From an uncultured Bacilli bacterium (GTDB taxonomy: Bacteria > Bacillota_I > Bacilli_A > RF39 > UBA660): a stretch of 64,000 nt of DNA. The notes below the pieces were generated by a model. That model was not told the DNA's origin, made no database searches, and saw nothing but the letters and a program-made list of their open reading frames with translations. This document shows positions 60,136 to 64,000 of this stretch, piece after piece (positions within the stretch are counted from its first letter, which is position 1; each line of letters opens with the position of its first letter). The position numbers were made by a program, and so were the translations under genes. Location of the stretch: assembly GCA_934098485.1 (NCBI GenBank), contig CAKOOH010000004.1, positions 27,210 to 91,209 of the forward strand, in the 5' to 3' direction.

Positions 60136-60171
60136 AAAATATACATTGTTTTGTAAATTAATGTATATTTT
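60136..60171 (-). promoter_or_regulatory. Inverted repeat upstream of the Fic gene, candidate operator
   Basis: AAAATATACATT and AATGTATATTTT are exact complements of 12 bases separated by 12 bases. It lies between 41 and 76 bases before the Fic start. The winged-helix tail of Fic itself could bind here, which is speculation. The rest of the 305-base gap to 60401 holds AT-rich sequence with no supported gene. Confidence 0.42.
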
Positions 60172-60401
60172 ATATGTTTTCTTTACATTTTTCAATGATT
60201 TTTTGTTGTTTTTTTTAAAATGTACATATAATTTTTAGTAATGATAGAAAAAAACTCGCAAATCATTTAAATAATACCCTTTTGTCAACAGTTTATGAGC
60301 AGATTTTTTGTCTACTATTTCTTTTTTTTCTATAAACGTTTTTTCCTAGTATATAAAAAAAGCAAGTCAGACGCTATACGCTATTTAACTTACTATACAT
60401 A

Positions 60402-61499
60402 CTATTTATTTGTTACAGGCTTTTGCAAAGCATTTTTTGCTGGTTGTGCTTCTACATATCTTTTATGTCTTTTATATAATTCATAGGATGTCCAGATTAA
60501 GCCTTCCTCTTCATCATAATATAAAATTTCCCCCATTTTTTTACCTAATTTAATCAAGTCTGAAAGATTAATTCCATTACTAAATAACCCTTTTGCAAAA
60601 AATGGATATCTTTGTAAAGCAGGAGCATATCTTTGATAAATTTCTTCCATTGTTCCAAAACCATATTTTATATCTTGTGCTTTTAATTTGGATATTATTG
60701 TCATTAATTTATCGCTAATTTCTTCAACAGTCTCTTCACCTGAACAAGGAACAAAAATTGATATTGTTTCTACACCACTATGTGTAAATTTTTCAGCATT
60801 ACCTGATGCGATTAGTTTTTCAACTATGTCTTTATTTTCTTGACTTAAAACATCATATGAGAACCAAATTTTACATGTTCCGTTTGAGATAGTTCCATCT
60901 TCTATAACACCTTCCGTATCGTTCATGGTTGTTGTAATATTTTTATTAAACAAATCTATGCTAGCCATTAAACAAGGTAATTCAGAATAAAATATAACGT
61001 CTTCTAAAGTTTCAATAGGGTTTCCCACACCACTTATTTCTCTTGCGTGACAATTTTTTATTTTCATCTTTGAAATTTGTTCATAATCTATTGTAAACAA
61101 TTCTTTTCTAAAAGCCTCTTTAATTTCTTTCGGGATAATTATTTTAGAATTTAAGATATCTTCATAAGTTTTTGACTCATATATGCTGTCTTCTCCTAAC
61201 GTACTGTTCCAATTTTGGTTGTTTTCGTATTCTTTCTTTGCGGCTTGTTCTGCTTGTTCTTTTGTTTCATAAGAATTACTTAATATTTTTAATATATTTG
61301 TTGAAAAGGCATCAAAACATATTCTAACCTCCCCATTTATTGTAACTGGTTTAAAAATAATCATTAATGGCTCATATAATCCATTTTTTAATGCAACTTT
61401 TATAACGACATTTATATCATATTTTTCTAATTCTAACATTTTATTATAATCATTTTTCAATTCTAATAAAAGATTTTTAATTTTTTCTTCTTTTTCCAT
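60402..61499 (-). CDS. Protein of unknown function in the accessory island
   Basis: The 365-residue soluble protein matches no family I know. The N-terminal third is mixed alpha/beta; the middle (CHAREISGVGNPIETLEDVIF, LPCLMASIDLFNKN) and the C-terminus (GLFSNGINLSDLIKLGKKMGEILYYDEEEGLIWTSYELYKRHKR) are Lys/Glu-rich and helical. It starts at ATG 61499; the nearest SD-like GGAGA is 14 bases away, so the start may be slightly wrong. It lies downstream of a SEC-C remnant on the same strand and upstream of Fic. Confidence 0.6.
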   Translation of the reverse strand: MEKEEKIKNLLLELKNDYNKMLELEKYDINVVIKVALKNGLYEPLMIIFKPVTINGEVRICFDAFSTNILKILSNSYETKEQAEQAAKKEYENNQNWNSTLGEDSIYESKTYEDILNSKIIIPKEIKEAFRKELFTIDYEQISKMKIKNCHAREISGVGNPIETLEDVIFYSELPCLMASIDLFNKNITTTMNDTEGVIEDGTISNGTCKIWFSYDVLSQENKDIVEKLIASGNAEKFTHSGVETISIFVPCSGEETVEEISDKLMTIISKLKAQDIKYGFGTMEEIYQRYAPALQRYPFFAKGLFSNGINLSDLIKLGKKMGEILYYDEEEGLIWTSYELYKRHKRYVEAQPAKNALQKPVTNK

Positions 61500-61614
61500 T
61501 TTTAATTTCTTTTATCTCCTTCATTAATTTATAGAATAATATTTTTTTGTTTCATTTTTAACCAAAGTCTCTATAGATAAAACATTTTTTAGAATATTTT
61601 AATTAATATACGGA

Positions 61615-61758
61615 CTATTTTCCACAACAGTTTTTGTACTTCTTACCACTTCCACATGTTCGTCCTTTTTCAGTATATATGATACTATGAAAAATATATG
61701 GAATTATAGATTTTACAAGGCTTAAAAGGTCTAAACAGATACGGTATAAATGGTACAT
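61615..61758 (-). pseudogene. Orphan SEC-C zinc-motif fragment
   Basis: A 47-codon frame ends in TEKGRTCGSGKKYKNCCGK before the stop at 61615. GRxxPCPCGSGKKYKxCCG is the SEC-C motif, normally a C-terminal zinc-binding tail of SecA and of many metal-dependent or defence proteins. Here one Cys-Pro is lost (TCGSG instead of PCPCGSG), and the rest of the protein is missing; no SD precedes ATG 61758. It is most likely the stump of a deleted larger gene. Confidence 0.6.
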
Positions 61759-61789
61759 ATAGTATTATTTTTACTATATGTTTTTAGGT

Positions 61790-61900
61790 TAATGAGCACA
61801 AAATGTGCACAATGTTCCCATTTTAATAGGAACTGTTGTGCGCAGATATAAATTTCTTTCCTAAAAATTTTATTTAATATAGTATATTTATAAATATACT
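61790..61900. repeat. Cluster of palindromes in the island non-coding gap
   Basis: Three inverted repeats follow one another. GCACAAAATGTGC lies near 61797. An imperfect stem between GTGCACAATGTTCC and GGAACTGTTGTGCGC spans about 61809-61850. A perfect 20-base palindrome, AGTATATTTATAAATATACT, lies at 61881-61900. The 61500-61990 gap otherwise holds only the SEC-C stump and a tandem repeat. These could be an att-like or regulatory region, or a small structured RNA. Confidence 0.4.
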
Positions 61901-61940
61901 GCCGAATAAATTATACTATAATTTTAAAAAGTAAGCAACT

Positions 61941-61988
61941 GAACATAAAAAGAAAAATTAGTGTGAACATAAAAAGAAAAATTAGTGT
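61941..61988 (+). repeat. 24-base tandem duplication
   Basis: Two identical 24-base units beginning GAACATAAAAAG lie side by side at 61941-61964 and 61965-61988, ending three bases before the SIS-like gene's stop codon. Only two copies and no spacers are present, so this is a simple tandem duplication. Confidence 0.9.
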
Positions 61989-61990
61989 GC

Positions 61991-62914
61991 TTAAATTTGT
62001 CCACTATATTTATACAATTTTTTTACTATTGGTGAGTATTCTACTTTTGATAAATCTTTTAATTTTTTCTCTGCAATATACTTTGTTAGATACATGCTTT
62101 GGATAAGCATCTGAAAATCATCTAGTATTTGATCTTTAAATTTAGAATCAATAATGATGATCATACTATAATACTTTTTAAGTTCATCCAATATCATTAG
62201 ATCGAATTCAGTATTCCTATTATAATAAATCGCTATACCATTATAATTAATACCAAGTGTACTTCTTCCATGACAATAAGAATACTTATCATGAACTATA
62301 GGTATTCCAATACCAGATTCAACCATTGTAGATTCTAAGTACTTTGATGCGGTACTGGTATCATAGCCACTGAATATTTCATAGACATCACTTTCTAAAT
62401 CAAAATTGAACGATGATTCTCCTATGCAATCTAACATTGGATTGTTTTTTCCATCTAAATAATAGTTCATTAATATACTTATAGGAATCAATGTTGCACC
62501 AAGTGATATATAACTTCTTTCTTTATCAATTGTAGCACCATATTTTAAATAAGTCACAGCACTATCATCAAATGAATTGCTAGATAACAAGTATTTTCTT
62601 AAGCCTTTTAAAAAGGATAATTCTACTCCATAATTATTTCCACTATAACTACATGCTATTACATTTCTAAATGCACCATTGTTTCGGTATAAAAAATCTC
62701 TTGGTTCACTATTTACTGAAATTATACCATTTTTAGTGTTAATAACTTTAGCACCGAATTCACTAACTACACTTGATCCACCAACACCACTAAATAATGT
62801 TGGTTCATTTAATTTAGATAATTCATTTCTAATAAATTCTAAGTCAGTATTGTCTAATGAATTTATCACCCTCGCTTTTAAAAAATCAAAATTAACTTTC
62901 ATGTTTTTTTCCAT
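61991..62914 (-). CDS. SIS-like (sugar isomerase fold) protein under a WYL regulator
   Basis: The 307-residue protein has a phosphosugar-binding SIS-like N-terminal half: LFSGVGGSSVVSEFGAKVI, then an SVNSEPRDFL segment, and NVIACSYSGNNYGVEL, the ACSxSG motif that binds phosphates in SIS proteins. A second half (GESSFNFDLESDVYEIFSGYD, YCHGRSTLG, LMILDELKKYYSMIIIID) looks like a partner SIS unit or a degenerate one. It could bind a sugar phosphate or a nucleotide-like ligand. I use ATG 62914 with GGAGA seven bases upstream. It follows the WYL regulator by 51 bases and they may form an operon. Confidence 0.62.
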   Translation of the reverse strand: MEKNMKVNFDFLKARVINSLDNTDLEFIRNELSKLNEPTLFSGVGGSSVVSEFGAKVINTKNGIISVNSEPRDFLYRNNGAFRNVIACSYSGNNYGVELSFLKGLRKYLLSSNSFDDSAVTYLKYGATIDKERSYISLGATLIPISILMNYYLDGKNNPMLDCIGESSFNFDLESDVYEIFSGYDTSTASKYLESTMVESGIGIPIVHDKYSYCHGRSTLGINYNGIAIYYNRNTEFDLMILDELKKYYSMIIIIDSKFKDQILDDFQMLIQSMYLTKYIAEKKLKDLSKVEYSPIVKKLYKYSGQI

Positions 62915-62965
62915 AAAAAATCTCCTTTCAAGTTCAATATAACTCAAAAAGAGGTAATATTTCGT

Positions 62966-63568
62966 CTACTCATATTTTTCATTTAATAATTCGTACTTTA
63001 TTATTCTTTTTAATTCAAAATGCCTAATGTCTTGTTTCTTTTCACAGAAAGCTGCGCAGTACCAACCATCTTGAAATAAAAACATTTCCGCTGGATCAAT
63101 TATTCTTTCATTTTCACCTTTACCATAAGAATAATATAATATTTTAACTTTTCTCTTTTCTTTTATAGCTCTTGTTAATAAATTATACTTCTTACCGGTT
63201 TCCTCTTTTAAATTTAATTCTTTTTCTTCTTGCTTACTTCCTATGTATATGCCTTTAATTTTATCCTGAAGTAATATAAGTTCTTCTTTTATGTCTTTAT
63301 TTTTTTCATTTGCAATGTACTTATCTAATAATTTTGCATCTTTCATTTTAAATTTTCTAACAGGCATACGAACCAATTGGTTTAATACATAACCACCATA
63401 TGGACCCATTATTGTATCTATATATATTCCAGATTTTTCCAAATCTTCTTTATATACTCTAATCATTCTTTCTGAAACTTCGAGTTTATTAGAAAGTTCA
63501 TTAATACTATATTTTTTTCCTGATTGTAGCAACTCTAACATAGTTATAACATTAGAAACTTTAGACAT
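62966..63568 (-). CDS. WYL-domain transcriptional regulator (YafY-like)
   Basis: The 200-residue protein has an N-terminal HTH_11-like helix-turn-helix (KYSINELSNKLEVSERMIRVYKEDLEKSG) and a WYL-like domain (KVKILYYSYGKGENERIIDPAEMFLF, then GWYCAAFCEKKQDIRHFELKRI). WYL domains bind small nucleic acids or nucleotides and are frequent regulators of phage defence and mobile elements. The motif here is WYC instead of WYL. The start is ATG 63568 with AGGAGG four bases upstream; a longer start at 63586 would overlap the -10 box. Confidence 0.85.
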   Translation of the reverse strand: MSKVSNVITMLELLQSGKKYSINELSNKLEVSERMIRVYKEDLEKSGIYIDTIMGPYGGYVLNQLVRMPVRKFKMKDAKLLDKYIANEKNKDIKEELILLQDKIKGIYIGSKQEEKELNLKEETGKKYNLLTRAIKEKRKVKILYYSYGKGENERIIDPAEMFLFQDGWYCAAFCEKKQDIRHFELKRIIKYELLNEKYE

Positions 63569-63584
63569 AAAACCTCCTGCGTTC

Positions 63585-63590
63585 ATTATA
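63585..63590 (-). promoter_or_regulatory. -10 element of the WYL/SIS operon
   Basis: TATAAT on the minus strand, in ATGATATAATG, lies just 17 bases before the start. This excludes a longer N-terminus for the WYL protein. Confidence 0.5.
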
Positions 63591-63602
63591 TCATAAATTA
63601 TA

Positions 63603-63628
63603 TGAAGACTAAGAATAAATCTTAGGCT
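63603..63628 (-). terminator. Hairpin after the integrase fragment
   Basis: CTAAGA and TCTTAG pair around TTTAT, with only a weak T-rich tail. Possible terminator of the integrase fragment's transcript. Confidence 0.35.
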
Positions 63629-63629
63629 C

Positions 63630-63654
63630 TTATTCCATTAGAATGTAATTAATG
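63630..63654 (+). repeat. Right copy of the 25-base imperfect direct repeat
   Basis: It matches 58943-58967 at 23 of 25 positions with an exact 16-base core. It codes for the last residues (NINYILME) of the integrase fragment and includes its stop codon, so the truncation point coincides with the repeat. Confidence 0.5.
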
Positions 63655-63953
63655 TTAATTTTTAGATAATTATTTATAATGTTTATATATGCTTGTATTG
63701 TATTATCACTTAGATTAACCCCACAATAATTTTTCATCCTACAATCTAAACAATCAGCAAATGACATTGTAGATGGTTTGAAAGAATGACCAACATTTGA
63801 ATATTCGTTATACACTTTCATACCTGCTTCATAAGCTTCTTGTTTTGTCTTAAATCCAGACTTATTAATATACTTTCTTGTTCCACCTTGTGGAGCAATT
63901 TCAAACCTATATTGGAATAGGTTTCCTCTTTTTGTCACATGTACCTGTGCCAT
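63630..63953 (-). pseudogene. Truncated tyrosine recombinase (ICE/prophage-type integrase), N-terminal part
   Basis: The 107-residue frame starts with SD AGAAGGAGG and reads AQVHVTKRGNLFQYRFE, then TRKYINKSGFKTKQEAYEAG (the arm-binding AP2-like domain) and SFADCLDCRMKNYC followed by TIQAYINIINNYLKI (beginning of the core-binding domain). Related integrases read SFADYLDYWxKxYC, so two Tyr to Cys and a Trp to Arg substitution point to decay. The whole catalytic domain with R-H-R-Y is missing; homology ends where the 25-base repeat begins. It marks a former integrative element. Confidence 0.72.
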
Positions 63954-64000
63954 AAATCCTCCTTCTAAAAATCTTTAGAAAAGAGAATAAAAACTAGCTT

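Noticed and set aside
60295..60486. Plus-strand 63-codon frame
   Set aside because: No ribosome binding site, low-complexity Phe/Tyr composition, and partly antisense to the 365-residue gene.
61941..61988. CRISPR array
   Set aside because: Only two directly adjoining copies with no spacers and no cas genes in the window.
1..64000. Mycoplasma-type code with TGA as Trp
   Set aside because: prfB is present and its frameshift depends on TGA as a stop; genes end normally at TGA and Trp is coded by TGG.
1..64000. tRNA, rRNA, tmRNA or RNase P genes
   Set aside because: No cloverleaf or conserved RNA core was found by eye outside the two T-box leaders; a covariance search could still find a small RNA.

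Overview
The window is AT-rich DNA from a low-GC member of the Bacilli. TGA is a stop codon: prfB (release factor 2) carries its classical autoregulatory +1 frameshift at an in-frame TGA, so the code is not the Mycoplasma code. Cell-wall genes (M23 endopeptidase with LysM and G5, CwlD-type amidase, LemA), T-box leaders on pheST and lysS, and a GerQ-type coat protein all fit a walled, Firmicutes-like gut commensal of the uncultured RF39/Erysipelotrichales kind; this placement is inference. Most genes lie on the minus strand.

Layout. 1-5.6 kb: a cell-surface cassette made of an MBOAT O-acyltransferase (cut by the window edge), an HTH-linked LicC-like cytidylyltransferase, and a three-gene ABC importer of the 2-aminoethylphosphonate/Fe(III) type. 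5.6-8.3 kb: a DinD remnant, a Zn/Cd-type P-ATPase and an FtsX-permease remnant. 8.5-18 kb: YihY membrane protein, a receptor with two solute-binding domains and a degenerate GGDEF domain, ligA, an SMC-like ATPase, pcrA, and an XRE regulator with a dead ImmA-type protease domain. 18-28.4 kb: pheST and lysS, each behind a T-box; between them a Thr-rich anchored protein, a transglutaminase-like protein and a YfcC-type permease. 28.5-45 kb: housekeeping core (ung, rlmH, walJ, dnaB, rplI, rpsR-ssb-rpsF, ychF, htrA) mixed with lineage-specific anchored proteins, gerQ and LemA. 45-53 kb: an Abi/HEPN protein, cwlD, YitT, prfB, then NERD-HRDC facing a Ku plus split-LigD end-joining operon. 53-58.9 kb: small metabolic and hypothetical genes. 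59-64 kb: an accessory island with Fic, two unrecognised or SIS-like proteins, a WYL regulator, a SEC-C remnant and a truncated tyrosine integrase. A 25-bp imperfect direct repeat lies at 58943 and at 63630; the second copy is exactly where the integrase loses its homology.

Functionally, the informational genes form conventional operons, while accessory genes point to surface decoration, DNA-end repair and phage defence. Several domains look catalytically dead (GGDEF, ImmA), and several genes are decaying (dinD, FtsX, integrase, SEC-C, a two-gene remnant after prfB). Many genes share an extended -10 promoter, TGCTATAAT. No tRNA, rRNA or CRISPR array was seen.
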